Assembly (NCBI GenBank): GCA_026417735.1
Contig: JAOACR010000014.1
Coordinates: 1-64,000, forward strand
DNA length: 64,000 nt
From: Kiritimatiellia bacterium
GTDB lineage: Bacteria; Verrucomicrobiota; Kiritimatiellia; PWTM01
Direction: 5' to 3'
The position numbers and the translations under genes were made by a program. Below are positions 1 to 8,959 of this stretch, piece by piece. Numbering within the stretch: the stretch's first letter is position 1; every line of letters begins with the position of its first letter. The notes under the pieces were generated by a model. That model saw nothing but the letters and a program-made list of their open reading frames with translations, had not been told where the DNA came from and did not search any database.

Positions 1-184
1 GGTAATCCTCAAATGCGTCGGAAATGTATTTGAGGAAGATGAGGCCGAGCACGACGTGCTTGTAGTCGGCGGCGTCCATCGCACCGCGCAGCGCATCGGC
101 CATGCGCCAGAGCTCCGCTTCGAATCCGGTGGTCGCACCGCTCGCGGAGCCGTTCCTCTCTGCTTTCAAACGACGTGGTGGCAT
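1..184 (-). CDS. hsdM: Type I restriction-modification methyltransferase subunit, 5' part (runs off left edge)
   Basis: Only the first 61 codons lie in the window. The start is the ATG at 184-182, with GGAG seven bases upstream. The visible residues include [20 protein letters not shown] and then [20 protein letters not shown]. This is the typical HsdM N-terminal helical domain, in which the helix before L-I-F-L-K-Y-I-S-D is strongly conserved. HsdM methylates adenine and, with HsdS, forms the modification complex of type I systems. The SAM-binding and NPPF motifs would lie beyond the window. A longer overlapping frame (9-191) reads through the same bases but has no family resemblance. Whether hsdS and hsdR follow cannot be seen. 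The family call is confident; intactness is unknown. Confidence 0.85.
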   Translation of the reverse strand, partial: MPPRRLKAERNGSASGATTGFEAELWRMADALRGAMDAADYKHVVLGLIFLKYISDAFEDY

Positions 185-248
185 CGCCCATCTCCGCCGG
201 TTGTGATGCGCTGGGACGCTCACCGGCCCCCCCGCTTTCGCGCTGACA

Positions 249-325
249 TGGTCGGGGCGGTGGGATTTGAACCCACGACTCACAGCTCCCAAAGCTGTCG
301 CGCTACCGGGCTGCGCCACGCCCCG
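249..325 (-). tRNA. tRNA-Pro (anticodon UGG)
   Basis: Read on the minus strand, the 77-nt sequence folds as a cloverleaf. The acceptor arms are CGGGGCG and CGCCCCG, the D-arm region holds GCGCAGCCCGGTAGCGC, and the anticodon stem ACAGC/GCTGT encloses loop TTTGGGA with anticodon TGG. The T-arm contains GGTTCAAATCC. The 3' CCA is encoded (251-249). It sits between the HAD phosphatase gene and hsdM on the same strand. Confidence 0.96.
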
Positions 326-363
326 ACCCGCCCCATTCTAGCACAGGAACTGCGCAGCCGCGC

Positions 364-1047
364 TCAGATGCCGAGCTCGCGCAGCGTCCGCACCACCGGC
401 CAGCCGGTCGCCGCCAGCCGTGCCGCGCTCTGATGCCCCGCCAAAACCAGCCGGCATTGTGCACCCATCGCCCGCGCGATCGCCGCGTCGTGCGTCGTGT
501 CGCCAATCACCAGCACCTCGCACCCCCGCCAACCGGCCGCTCGAAACCACTCGAGCGCCCGCTCGCCCTTGCCGGCCGCGTAGATGTCATGGGCACCGAC
601 AATCGCCTCCATGTACCGATCCAGCCCAAAATGTCGCAGCAGCTGGCGGAGCGTGTCCTCGCGATAGGCCGAAATCACCGTCTGCCCGATGCCGCGCCGC
701 GCAAGCCGCGTGATCGCCGCGCGCGCGCCGCGCCGCAGCCGGCACTCCAACTTCCGCCGCTCATACTCCTCGATGAACTCCGCGCCGACGCGCTCAAACG
801 GCGTGCGCGCAAAGTCAAAGCCGAGCCGCCGATAGTAGTCGCGCACCGGAAAATCAAACGTCGCGGCATAGCGCTCGGGCGTGAGGCCGGGCAGTCCGTA
901 GCGCCGCAGCAGGCGATCCATGATCTCCACGCACAGCCACGCGTCGTCGAACAGCGTCCCGTTCCAGTCCCACACCACATGCCGGACACTCTGCAGCACT
1001 TCCGCACACGCGGCCGAGGAGGGCGGACGGGGCACCGTGGCGCTCAC
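364..1047 (-). CDS. HAD-superfamily hydrolase, phosphoglycolate phosphatase-like
   Basis: The 227-residue protein carries HAD motif I as VVWDWNGTLFDD (nucleophile Asp in DxNGT) close to the N-terminus. A cap region follows (LLRRYGLPGLTPERYAATF), then a motif II Ser/Thr region (QTVISAYRED), the motif III Lys zone (AAGKGERALEWF) and motif IV VLVIGDTTHDAAIA. This is the phosphoglycolate/nucleotide phosphatase type; the substrate is not predictable. I chose the GTG at 1047 because it overlaps the stop of the upstream zinc-ribbon gene as GTGA. An ATG at 1134 would add 29 residues unlike the family. It is probably the last gene of an rsmB / zinc-ribbon / HAD group ahead of tRNA-Pro. Confidence 0.85.
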   Translation of the reverse strand: MSATVPRPPSSAACAEVLQSVRHVVWDWNGTLFDDAWLCVEIMDRLLRRYGLPGLTPERYAATFDFPVRDYYRRLGFDFARTPFERVGAEFIEEYERRKLECRLRRGARAAITRLARRGIGQTVISAYREDTLRQLLRHFGLDRYMEAIVGAHDIYAAGKGERALEWFRAAGWRGCEVLVIGDTTHDAAIARAMGAQCRLVLAGHQSAARLAATGWPVVRTLRELGI

Positions 1048-1391
1048 CGCTCGAACACGCCCGCCGCCGACGCCCGTCCGCAGTACATGCAGATCGGACG
1101 GCCGCGCGTCATCGGGCGATGACCATGCGGGCATTCGCGCACCGGCGCCGCGCCGACGCGCCCGTTCGCGCGACCATCGTGCAGATCAATCTCCATCACC
1201 CGCCGGAACAGGTCCTCGTCGGTGTAGCCGTGCGGCTCCTTCCAGAAGGTCCACAGCGCCTCGCAAATCCTCAGCAGCCGCTCGATCTCGAACCGCCAGG
1301 GCTCCGGCGCCGCTGTCGGCCAGGCAGCGGGAAGCTCCGCCGACGACCCGGCGCCTTCGTCGAGCCGCTCTTGCAGCAGCGGGAACAGCAT
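1044..1391 (-). CDS. Conserved small protein with C-terminal zinc ribbon
   Basis: This is a 115-residue protein starting at ATG 1391, which is preceded by AAAGGAG six bases away, the clearest ribosome-binding site in this cluster. The middle is helical and aromatic-rich (RICEALWTFWKEPHGYTDED). The C-terminus carries CPHGHRP...CMYCGRAS, a plausible zinc ribbon formed by Cys87-x-His and the Cys101-x2-Cys104 knuckle. I do not recognise the family with certainty. The tight coupling (GTGA overlap) to the HAD gene and its position after rsmB suggest a shared transcript. No catalytic motif is visible; it may act as a nucleic-acid or protein-binding adaptor, which is inference only. Confidence 0.7.
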   Translation of the reverse strand: MLFPLLQERLDEGAGSSAELPAAWPTAAPEPWRFEIERLLRICEALWTFWKEPHGYTDEDLFRRVMEIDLHDGRANGRVGAAPVRECPHGHRPMTRGRPICMYCGRASAAGVFER

Positions 1392-1533
1392 CGCGAACTC
1401 CTTTCGTTCGGCCGGCCGTCGGCGTGCGGCCGCGGGCTGGGCCGGCCACCACATTCTAGCCGGACACGAGAGCGTTGCGAGGGCCCACTCGCCGTCGCAC
1501 CGCAGTTCCAGCACCGCGACGAGCGGAGGCTCT

Positions 1534-2832
1534 TCAACCGCGGCGGACGAGCAACGCGGCGTATGCGCCGTCGGTCGCCGTATCGGTCGGCACCAGTAGC
1601 CGCTCCGCGACGAGCACGAAGTCCGGCCGCCGGCCGAGGAACGCGACGATCTGCCGGTTGTTTTCTTCCGGCTCGAGGCTGCAGGTGCTGTAGACGAGCC
1701 GGCCACCGCCACGCACACGCGGTGCCAGCGCGTCGAGCAGCGCGGCCTGCAGACGGCACAGACGCTCCAGACGTTCCGGCGAGAAGGTCCAGCGCGCGTC
1801 GGGGCGGCGGCGGATCACACCGGTGTTCGTACAGGGGGCATCGAGCAGGATCGCGTCGAACTGCGCGGGCTGATCGGGGCCGGGGGTCCAGGTCGCCGCG
1901 TCCGCGCGCACGATCTCGACGCGCTCAAGGTGCAGGCGCTGCAGGTTTTCGCGCAGCCGGTCGAGACGGTCCTCGTGCAGCTCGAGCGCGATCAGCCGTC
2001 CGCGGCCGTTCATCCGCTCCGCGAGCAGCGCGGTCTTCCCGCCGGGGGCGGCGCACGCGTCGAGCACCGTTTCGCCCGGCTGCGGTGCGAGCAGTTCCGG
2101 CGCCACGGTGGTGGAGGGATCCTGGAGGTAGATAAGGCCCTCCTGAAACAGCGGCAGCGACGCCGGCCGAATCCCGTGGCCGAGCTCGACGAATCGGTCC
2201 GGCGCATATGGGTGCGGCTCGGCGGTGCAGCCGCGCTCACGCAGCTGCGCGACGTAGTGCTCCACGGGCGGGGCGCCGGGGCGCAGCCGCACGCACACGC
2301 GCGCGGGCTGATTGTTCCACTCGCAGAGGCGGTGCGCGCGCAGCGCGCCGAGTTCCCGCTCCCAGCGTTCCACCAGCAACGGCGGATGGGACAAGCGCAC
2401 CGAGGGTGGCATGCGGCGCAGCCGCAGCAAAATCTCGCTGCGGTTCCGCTGCGCGCGGCGGAGCACCGCGTTGACCAGTCGCACGGCCCAGCCCAGACCC
2501 AGCTCGCGCGCGGCCTCCACCGTCTCGTGCACCGCCGCGTGGTCGGGCATGCGGTCCATGAAAAAGAGCTGGACCAGCCCGATGTGCAGCAGCGCGCGCA
2601 GCGGCGGAGCGGGCCGATCCTTCAGGTGCGTGCGCAGGATCCAATCGAGCGTTTCGCGCCGGCGCACCGCGGCGAACACCAGCTCCTGCACCTCCGGGCG
2701 GCGGTCCGCGACGCTCTCGAGCAGTCGGTTAGGGAACGCCCCGCTGCGGAGCCATCGCGCGAGCATGCGCGCGGCCACCGCACGGACGGAGTCGGCAACG
2801 GGCGACGGGGATTCTGGGGAGCGTGCATGCAC
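1534..2832 (-). CDS. rsmB: 16S rRNA m5C967 methyltransferase, RsmB/NOP family
   Basis: About 432 residues. The N-terminal NusB-like RNA-binding domain (residues 10-140) is followed by a Rossmann methyltransferase domain. Its motif I is [18 protein letters not shown]. Motif [22 protein letters not shown], carries one Cys of the m5C mechanism, and motif [14 protein letters not shown], carries the catalytic Cys. This is the RsmB/Fmu architecture, which methylates C967 of 16S rRNA using SAM. The start is uncertain: an ATG at 2934 adds a basic low-complexity leader, while the GTG at 2832 matches the usual N-terminus better but lacks a clear ribosome-binding site. It is divergent from the histidine kinase gene; the two starts are about 100 bases apart. 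Confidence 0.92.
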   Translation of the reverse strand: MHARSPESPSPVADSVRAVAARMLARWLRSGAFPNRLLESVADRRPEVQELVFAAVRRRETLDWILRTHLKDRPAPPLRALLHIGLVQLFFMDRMPDHAAVHETVEAARELGLGWAVRLVNAVLRRAQRNRSEILLRLRRMPPSVRLSHPPLLVERWERELGALRAHRLCEWNNQPARVCVRLRPGAPPVEHYVAQLRERGCTAEPHPYAPDRFVELGHGIRPASLPLFQEGLIYLQDPSTTVAPELLAPQPGETVLDACAAPGGKTALLAERMNGRGRLIALELHEDRLDRLRENLQRLHLERVEIVRADAATWTPGPDQPAQFDAILLDAPCTNTGVIRRRPDARWTFSPERLERLCRLQAALLDALAPRVRGGGRLVYSTCSLEPEENNRQIVAFLGRRPDFVLVAERLLVPTDTATDGAYAALLVRRG

Positions 2833-2936
2833 GCGCGAGAGTATTCGAGCCGAGCGGGCGGGCCGCAAGCGGCATCGCGGCTTGTGCAGTACCGGGCCTG
2901 CGGGTAAAAGAGGACGGCCCGGACGGAGCCGCACGG

Positions 2937-4748
2937 ATGACCGGAATCGCCACAGCTGTGCTTGCAGCGGCAGCCTTTCTGGCGGGATGGGCGGCCGGCT
3001 GTTTTCGCCGGCGACGCGAGCTGGAGCAGCGCAGCGCCGAACTGGAGAAGCTGCGGAAGGAGGCGGAGGCCGCGACCGCGGAGGCGCGCCGGCTCGCGGA
3101 GGAGGCGCAGCAGGCGAATCGTGCGAAGAGCGAATTCCTCGCGAACATGAGCCACGAGATCCGGACCCCGATGAACGCGATCATCGGGCTCACCGGCCTT
3201 TTGGAGCAGACGCCGCTGACCTCGGAGCAGCGAGACTATGTGCGCACGATCAGCGCCAGCAGCGAGTCGCTGCTGACCCTGATCAACGACATTCTCGATT
3301 TTTCGAAGATCGAGGCTGGTAAGATCGGCATCCACCGGGAACCGTTCGACCTGGTGCGGATGGTGGAGGGCGTGCTGGATTTGCTGGCCGGCGCAGCCTC
3401 CTCGAAGCAGCTCGAGATGGTGGCGCACGTCGCGGACGAACTGTCGACGATGGTGGTCGGCGACGAGGGGCGGGTGCGGCAGGTGCTGATCAACCTGGTC
3501 TCGAACGCGGTGAAGTTCACCGAGCGCGGCGAGGTGGTGGTGACGGTGCGGCCGGCGGAGGGCGCGGCGGAGGGGCGCATCCGGTTCGAGGTGCGCGACA
3601 CCGGCATCGGCATCCCGCAGGAACAACGAGAGCGGTTGTTCCGCGCATTCTCGCAGCTGGACAGCTCGCTCACGCGCCGGCAGGGGGGCACAGGGCTGGG
3701 GCTGGCGATCTCGCGGCGGCTGGTGGAACTGATGAACGGCGAGATCGGCGTGGAAAGCGAACCGGGCCACGGCTCGACGTTTTGGTTCGAAATCCCGCTG
3801 TCCCCGGCGCCAGATCAGGAACGGCCAGCGCCGCTGGATCTCAGCGTGCTGCGGGGTCTGCGAGTGCTGATTGTGGACGACAACGCGACGAACCGGCTGA
3901 TCCTGGAGCGCCAGGTCGAGGTCTGGGGTATGCGGTCAGAGACGGCGGTGGACGGGGTGGAGGGGCTGGACCGTCTGATCCGCGCGGCGGAGGCCGGCCA
4001 ACCGTTTCAGATTCTGCTCACCGACATGATGATGCCGCGCATGGACGGCGCCGAGCTGGTACGGCGGATGAAGGAGGATCCGCGCCTTCGGGACGTACGG
4101 GCGGTGCTGATGACCTCGATTGGGCGGTCGGTGGTCACCGACCGCATCCGCGACGCGGGCCTGGCGGAATGCCTCACCAAGCCTGTGAAGCGAACGGTGC
4201 TGGCGGAGCTGCTGACGCGCCTGGCCACCGAAACGCCGGCGCCGGCCGCCGGACCACCCCCGCCACCGCCACGGCCGCGGCCGCGGCACGGCCGGTTGCT
4301 GGTGGTGGAAGACAACCCGGTGAACCGCAAGGTGCTGCTGCGGCAGCTCGAACGGCTCGGCTACCGGGCAGACGCGGTCGCGGACGGCATGGAGGCCCTG
4401 GTGGTGTTGCGGGCGGTGCCGTACGACGCGGTCTTGATGGACTGCCAGATGCCGGAGATGGATGGCTACGAGGCGACACGCCGGATCCGCGAAATGGAGG
4501 CGCGCCGGCGCGAGCAGGTCGAGCGAATGCTGCCCGGCATCAGCGTGGGCGCGCCGGCGCGAACGATCATCATCGCGATCACCGCCCACGCGATGCAGGG
4601 CGACCGGGAAAAATGCATTGAGGCGGGCATGGACGACTACATCGCCAAACCGGTTCGGCCGGAGGAGCTGCAGGCCGTGCTGGAGCGCTGGTTAGGTCAG
4701 CCCGGTGGGGAACCCGAACATGACCGAGCCGACACCCTCCGCACCTGA
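2937..4748 (+). CDS. Hybrid sensor histidine kinase with two receiver domains
   Basis: 603 residues. The order is one N-terminal membrane helix (residues 3-22), a charged coiled coil (25-62), HisKA with phospho-acceptor His73 in [14 protein letters not shown], then HATPase_c with N-box [10 protein letters not shown]1 DTGIGIP and G2 [10 protein letters not shown]. Two receiver domains follow, with acceptor Asp363 ([12 protein letters not shown]) and Asp502 ([14 protein letters not shown]). The second receiver ends with the conserved MDDYIAKPV lysine region. There is no PAS or periplasmic sensor domain, so input probably comes through the coiled coil or a partner. The start at 2937 has GGAG nine bases upstream and begins just before the membrane helix. 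It overlaps the Hpt gene, so a His-Asp-His-Asp relay is likely. Confidence 0.93.
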   Translation: MTGIATAVLAAAAFLAGWAAGCFRRRRELEQRSAELEKLRKEAEAATAEARRLAEEAQQANRAKSEFLANMSHEIRTPMNAIIGLTGLLEQTPLTSEQRDYVRTISASSESLLTLINDILDFSKIEAGKIGIHREPFDLVRMVEGVLDLLAGAASSKQLEMVAHVADELSTMVVGDEGRVRQVLINLVSNAVKFTERGEVVVTVRPAEGAAEGRIRFEVRDTGIGIPQEQRERLFRAFSQLDSSLTRRQGGTGLGLAISRRLVELMNGEIGVESEPGHGSTFWFEIPLSPAPDQERPAPLDLSVLRGLRVLIVDDNATNRLILERQVEVWGMRSETAVDGVEGLDRLIRAAEAGQPFQILLTDMMMPRMDGAELVRRMKEDPRLRDVRAVLMTSIGRSVVTDRIRDAGLAECLTKPVKRTVLAELLTRLATETPAPAAGPPPPPPRPRPRHGRLLVVEDNPVNRKVLLRQLERLGYRADAVADGMEALVVLRAVPYDAVLMDCQMPEMDGYEATRRIREMEARRREQVERMLPGISVGAPARTIIIAITAHAMQGDREKCIEAGMDDYIAKPVRPEELQAVLERWLGQPGGEPEHDRADTLRT

Positions 4749-5112
4749 GTTGTGGGCCCACGAAGGCATCGCGTATTGGCGAGATCTGATTCCGGATATT
4801 GAAACACGAGCGGCGCCATTTCGGGTCTCCGAGCCGGCGACCGACGCGGAGATCCGCGAGATTTTCTGTGATCATCTGGCCGAGCAGCTGGGCGCCGCTC
4901 GCAACGCCTGCGCCGCGCACGATGCGGAGGCGGTGCGTGCGCTCGGGCACTCGCTACAAGGGGCGGGCGGAACGGTTGGCCTGGCGGCAGTCTCGGTGGT
5001 GGGTCTGGAGCTGTGCAGCGCCGCTCGGGCGGGCGAGTGGGATCGCTGCAGCGCGCTGCTGGAGCGGTTGCAGCAGTGGCTGACCGCGGCGCGCCGCGGC
5101 CCAGGTCCGTGA
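4720..5112 (+). CDS. Histidine phosphotransfer (Hpt) domain protein
   Basis: 130 residues, helical, with the Hpt signature [12 protein letters not shown], in which His77 is the expected phospho-acceptor. It overlaps the 3' end of the hybrid kinase gene in another frame, and a GGTGGGG tract lies a few bases before ATG 4720. A GTG at 4705 is a possible alternative start five codons upstream. The protein would shuttle phosphate between the kinase's receiver domains and a response regulator encoded outside the window. The first about 35 residues are proline-rich and not typical of Hpt domains. The family call is good; the output regulator is unknown. Confidence 0.85.
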   Translation: MTEPTPSAPELWAHEGIAYWRDLIPDIETRAAPFRVSEPATDAEIREIFCDHLAEQLGAARNACAAHDAEAVRALGHSLQGAGGTVGLAAVSVVGLELCSAARAGEWDRCSALLERLQQWLTAARRGPGP

Positions 5113-5149
5113 CGGAAGCACCCTCCTGCCGGCCGGCGAGGGGGCGTTC

Positions 5150-6040
5150 TCAGCGGCCGGTGGGCGTTTCTTCGGTGGGCGGCGCGTACACTCGCACGTA
5201 GTCGCAGAACATGTGCGCTGGCGTTTCGACCCGCATTGGGCGATTCGGACCGCGCGGGTCGGGCAGTAGGGCCAGACAGATGAACAGCGGAACCTGCGCG
5301 ACGCCGCGGCCGGTGCGCCAGCTTTCGCGGCCGTCCACGAAGAACACGTATTCCCGCTGGGTCCAGAGAAGACCGTAGGTGTGGAATCCGCCGCCGCCAT
5401 GGTCTGCGGGGGGCGGCGTCAACACACCAACGCCGGCGGGAGGCGGCGCATTGGACACGACACGCACGACGCCGTCGCGGTTCGTGGTCAGATACGGGAA
5501 CCCCTCGGGTGCGTTCCAGTAGACCGCGTGACCAAACGAGCGCTCGGCGAGGTCGGCGGTGATGCGGCTGAGGATCTGCACCTCTGCGCCGGCCGCGTCA
5601 GGGCGGTCTATTGGCTCGCCGAGTGTCGGGCTCATCAGCCAGAATGCGGCGCGCCACCCGCGCGCGGGTGGTGTGGCGAGTCGGGCTTCGAAATAGCCGT
5701 AGCGTCGGCGGTAGACGGCCTGACTGGACACCCATCCGAACAGGAAATCGCGCTCGTCTCGAATCGCGCTGAGCACCAGATTGCTGCCGTCATGCCCCAC
5801 CGCCTGGCGCGAGGCCCTCGCCCAACTCTGGCGGTCGGGCGGGACAAACACTGACCAGCGGTCGGAGGAGATCGGCACATCGAACTCGTCGTGCCACTCC
5901 AGCGTGTAGCCCGGCGGCAGAGGAGCGGAGGGACGCGGCGCATTGGTGCTGGCCACAGCGGCCGCGATGCCGGCGAGCACAACGGCGCCCACTCCAACGT
6001 GGCGTCGCGTCGGCCCGAAGTTCGTCCGTGCGAAGTTCAT
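5150..6040 (-). CDS. GH16-fold secreted protein with degenerate catalytic motif
   Basis: 296 residues with an N-terminal signal or membrane anchor (VGAVVLAGIAAAVAS). The body resembles family 16 glycoside hydrolases: LEWHDEFD near residue 47, the strand RRRYGYFEARLATPP, WRAAFWLM, a long loop, FHTYGLLWTQREYVFFVDGR, and the C-terminal strand CDYVRVYAP. At the catalytic strand, where active members read ExDxxE, this protein reads E153-V-Q155-I-L-S158. The nucleophile position is kept but the central Asp and the acid/base Glu are replaced. It may be a binding protein or use altered chemistry. The start at 6040 is chosen to give a signal sequence; ATG 6052 is equally possible. It is convergent with the Hpt gene and divergent from the UbiA gene. 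Confidence 0.75.
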   Translation of the reverse strand: MNFARTNFGPTRRHVGVGAVVLAGIAAAVASTNAPRPSAPLPPGYTLEWHDEFDVPISSDRWSVFVPPDRQSWARASRQAVGHDGSNLVLSAIRDERDFLFGWVSSQAVYRRRYGYFEARLATPPARGWRAAFWLMSPTLGEPIDRPDAAGAEVQILSRITADLAERSFGHAVYWNAPEGFPYLTTNRDGVVRVVSNAPPPAGVGVLTPPPADHGGGGFHTYGLLWTQREYVFFVDGRESWRTGRGVAQVPLFICLALLPDPRGPNRPMRVETPAHMFCDYVRVYAPPTEETPTGR

Positions 6041-6196
6041 CTCGCCCAGCATACTGGGCTGCGGCGCGCCGGCAACTGCCGCCGCTCTCCCTCCGCCCAG
6101 CCTCTTGACGGCTCGGTCGCTTCTCGTCACGCTGAATGGACCCGAGCGCGCCCGACTTCGGACGACGCCGGACGGCTGATGTGGAGAGAACCCCAG

Positions 6197-7108
6197 ATGA
6201 AGGGACGACCCGGATGGGTGATGCGGCTGTGGGTTGCCTGCCGGCCGTGGAGTGCGCCGATTTCGACGATCCCCGTGTTGCTGGGCGTGGCCGGCGCGGT
6301 GGTGGTGGCCGGGGCTCCGATGCGCTGGGGCCGGCTGGTGTTGACGCTGCTAGGTTCATGGTTCGCGCACGCCTCCGCGAACCTCTGGAGCGATCTGGCA
6401 GACTTCCGCCGCGGTCTTGACCGGGTCGCGCTGCCGGTCAGCGGCGCGCTGGTACGCGGCTGGCTGAACGAGCAGCAGACGTTTGCGATGGCGGTCACCA
6501 CGCTGCTGCTGGCCGGCGTCTGCGGCCTCGCACTGGCGGCGCTGGCAGGGCCGGTGCCGCTGTGGATCGCGGCGGCGGGATTTCCTCTGGCGCTGGCCTA
6601 CCCGTGGCTGAAACGCATTGCGGCGGGCGACGCGGCGGTGTTTGCGGCGTTCGGTCCGCTGATTTCCGCGGGCGCCTGGAGCGTGATGACCGGCCGATTT
6701 TCCTGGGTTCCCGTCCTCTGGGCGGCGCCGTTCGGCCTGCTGGTCATCGCAGTGCTACACGCGAACAACTGGCGGGACGAGGAGAATGACCGGTCACTCG
6801 GCGTGCTCACCGTCGCGGGTGCACTGGGGCCGGAGGGTTCTCGACGGTATTTCGGCGTGCTGGTCTTCGGAGCGTTCGTGTTGACGGCCGCGCTGATCGT
6901 GGTTCCCCGCTGGGTACCGGCACTGCGCACGGCGGCGATGCCGTGGACGGCCGGACTGGTGTTCGCGGCACTGCCGAAGGCACTCGTCCTGTGGCGGCAC
7001 GCCCGCGCCGCACCGCGGCCCACGACGCTGGACGGGGAAACGGCGGCGTTCATGTTGCCCTTCGGCGTGATGAACGTGGTGGGGCTGCTTTTGGCGGCCT
7101 GGTTCTGA
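6197..7108 (+). CDS. UbiA-family prenyltransferase (MenA-like)
   Basis: 303 residues with about eight or nine hydrophobic segments. The two Asp-rich motifs of UbiA enzymes are visible: NLWSDLADFRRGLD (residues 62-75) and HANNWRDEENDRSLG (188-202). The first resembles the NDYxDxxxGxD form seen in 1,4-dihydroxy-2-naphthoate prenyltransferases, so a role in menaquinone synthesis is plausible, but related enzymes use other aromatic acceptors. The start at 6197 follows GGAGAG at a good distance; an in-frame ATG at 6179 lies inside that site. No other men genes are nearby. The enzyme should sit in the cytoplasmic membrane. Confidence 0.85.
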   Translation: MKGRPGWVMRLWVACRPWSAPISTIPVLLGVAGAVVVAGAPMRWGRLVLTLLGSWFAHASANLWSDLADFRRGLDRVALPVSGALVRGWLNEQQTFAMAVTTLLLAGVCGLALAALAGPVPLWIAAAGFPLALAYPWLKRIAAGDAAVFAAFGPLISAGAWSVMTGRFSWVPVLWAAPFGLLVIAVLHANNWRDEENDRSLGVLTVAGALGPEGSRRYFGVLVFGAFVLTAALIVVPRWVPALRTAAMPWTAGLVFAALPKALVLWRHARAAPRPTTLDGETAAFMLPFGVMNVVGLLLAAWF

Positions 7109-7141
7109 CCGCCGGCGCATGTCCTGAAGAGCGCCGCCAGA

Positions 7142-7491
7142 TGGTGGAGGCGGGGGGGATCGAACCCCCGTCCGCACGAGTGTCCTCCCGGCTTCTACGC
7201 GCGTAGTCGTTCTTTCGGTCTCGCCCTTCGCGCTGCCGAACGACAGGCCACGCGAAGCGCCAGCGGCCACGTGGAAGTCTCGCTCCTCCCCCCGGCCACC
7301 CGGGCTCGGAGCCAGCCTGCTCAACCGTTCGACCCGCTCAGCAGGCGTCGGCGGCGAACGTCGCGGACTTAGGCCGCGAGAGCCATCTCAGCGTTGGCTG
7401 TTGTGTGTGTCCCGGATGATTAACGAGGCCAACCGGGATCCTCGGCGCGCAACCGGAACTCCACTTCGCACGTCGAAACCGCGTCGCCCCC
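7142..7491 (-). ncRNA. ssrA: Transfer-messenger RNA (tmRNA)
   Basis: The 350-nt RNA has a tRNA-like end. Its 5' GGGGGCG pairs with CGCCTCC at the 3' end (one G-U), the T-arm reads GGGGGTTCGATCCCCC, and CCA is encoded at 7144-7142. The 5' part has the usual GGTTTCGACG element. The tag frame lies at 7398-7369 on the minus strand, GCC AAC GCT GAG ATG GCT CTC GCG GCC TAA, giving ANAEMALAA, which ends in the ALAA degron recognised by ClpXP. tmRNA with SmpB rescues stalled ribosomes. It is a one-piece form, not permuted. Confidence 0.95.
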
Positions 7492-7542
7492 ACGGCAACA
7501 TCTCCGCGGCCGCTCGCGCGAGCGGGCCGGTTCCACGGCTCA

Positions 7543-7571
7543 ACTCTACATCCGCAGCGGTCCCCTAGCAA
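7543..7571 (-). promoter_or_regulatory. Candidate sigma-70 promoter for tmRNA
   Basis: On the minus strand TTGCTA (7571-7566) and TAGAGT (7548-7543) are separated by 17 bases. Transcription would start near 7536, about 45 bases before the mature tmRNA 5' end, leaving a leader for RNase P removal. The leader contains a GC-rich inverted repeat. The assignment rests on spacing and partial consensus only. Confidence 0.5.
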
Positions 7572-7598
7572 GCGGCCCGCACCCTCCTCGCCCGGTGT

Positions 7599-8804
7599 TC
7601 AGCCGAAATTTTCCAGCGCATAGCGGGCAATGCTGCGACCGATCGCGATCGAGGCGGTCGCCGCCGGAGAGGGCGCGTTCAGCACGTGGACCATCCGGGG
7701 CGCTTGCACGATGCGAAAGTCATCCACCAATGAGCCGTCGCGCGCGACCGCCTGCGCGCGGACGCCCGCCCCCCCAGGCGCCAGGTCATCGTCCCGGATC
7801 TCGGGCACCAGGCGCCGGAGTGCCTCCGCAAAACGGTGGCGGCTGAGCGAGCGGCGGAACTCGTCCAGCCCCATGCGCCAGTGCCGCGCGGCCATTCGCC
7901 AGAACCCCCCATACGTGGCCAGCTCCGCCAGGTCCAGCAGCGATACGTCGCTGCGCCGATAACCCTCTCGCCGGAACGCGAGCACCGCGTTCGGCCCCGC
8001 CTCGACCTCGCCGGTGATGCGTCGGGTGAAATGAACGCCCAGAAACGGGAACCGCGGGTCCGGCACCGGATAGATCAGGTTGCGAACCAGCCAGCGGCGC
8101 TCCGGCCGGATCGTGTAGTACTCGCCCCGAAACGGCACGATCGCGACGTCCGGCTCCACGCCGCACCGCCGTGCGACGCGATCGGAGTGCAGCCCCGCGC
8201 AGTTCACGAGGCCACGCACATACAACCGCTCCCGCGGTGTGTGCACGATCAGTCCGCTGCTTTCCGGCCGCGCCGCGAGGAACGGCGTACCCAACCGCAC
8301 CGCGCCACCGCGCTCGCGCACTTCGTCGGCCATCGCGCGGCAGACCTCGCGGAAATCCACGATCCCGGTCTGCGGCACATGGAGGCCATCCACGCCGGCC
8401 GCGTGCGGCTCGATCGCACGGATCTCGGCAGGGCTCAGACGCCGAAGACCCGTCAGGCCGTTCGCCCGGCCGCGCCGTTCCAGCTCGTCCAGCCGGGCGC
8501 GGTCGCGCTCGTCAGTCGCGACGACGATCTTGCCGCACCGCTCGCACGGAATGCCGCGCCGTGCACAGAACTCGAACATCGCCTCGCGCCCGGCCGCACA
8601 CAGCCTCGCCTTCAGCGAACCGGGCCGGTAATAGAGGCCCGAATGGATCACACCGCTGTTGCGCCCCGTTTGGTGCGCGGCAAGCTCCGTTTCCTTTTCC
8701 AACACCAGCACCCGGCGCCCGGCCTCCCCCAGCGCCATCGCGGTCGCAAGGCCGACGATGCCGCCGCCGACCACCACCACGTCGAACGTTTCGACTCCGC
8801 TCAT
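7599..8804 (-). CDS. lhgO: L-2-hydroxyglutarate oxidase-like FAD enzyme
   Basis: 401 residues of the DAO/GlpO fold. The N-terminal dinucleotide-binding motif is VVVVGGGIVGLATAMALGEA, followed by LEKE. LhgO-type signatures include HQTGRNSGVIHSGLYYRPGS, GIVDFREVCRAMADE, FRGEYYTI and the C-terminal VLNAPSPAATASIAIG. LhgO oxidises L-2-hydroxyglutarate to 2-oxoglutarate, passing electrons to the membrane quinone pool. It stands alone on the minus strand, back to back with the sulfatase gene. The ATG at 8804 is the natural start and gives a standard-length protein. Related GlpO-like oxidases are the main alternative, but the length and motifs favour LhgO. Confidence 0.88.
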   Translation of the reverse strand: MSGVETFDVVVVGGGIVGLATAMALGEAGRRVLVLEKETELAAHQTGRNSGVIHSGLYYRPGSLKARLCAAGREAMFEFCARRGIPCERCGKIVVATDERDRARLDELERRGRANGLTGLRRLSPAEIRAIEPHAAGVDGLHVPQTGIVDFREVCRAMADEVRERGGAVRLGTPFLAARPESSGLIVHTPRERLYVRGLVNCAGLHSDRVARRCGVEPDVAIVPFRGEYYTIRPERRWLVRNLIYPVPDPRFPFLGVHFTRRITGEVEAGPNAVLAFRREGYRRSDVSLLDLAELATYGGFWRMAARHWRMGLDEFRRSLSRHRFAEALRRLVPEIRDDDLAPGGAGVRAQAVARDGSLVDDFRIVQAPRMVHVLNAPSPAATASIAIGRSIARYALENFG

Positions 8805-8959
8805 TCGCTCGAGGATCCGCCGGCGCTGGACCCGTTCGCGCGCCGGCGCGCGAACTCTACCTGATCCGCCCCCACCGGAGCCACTCGGTTACGGCGCTGC
8901 GTGCTGCTAGTATGCGCGGCTAGCAGGCGGGACGCTCCCGCACGCTCGGAGGTTCGCCG

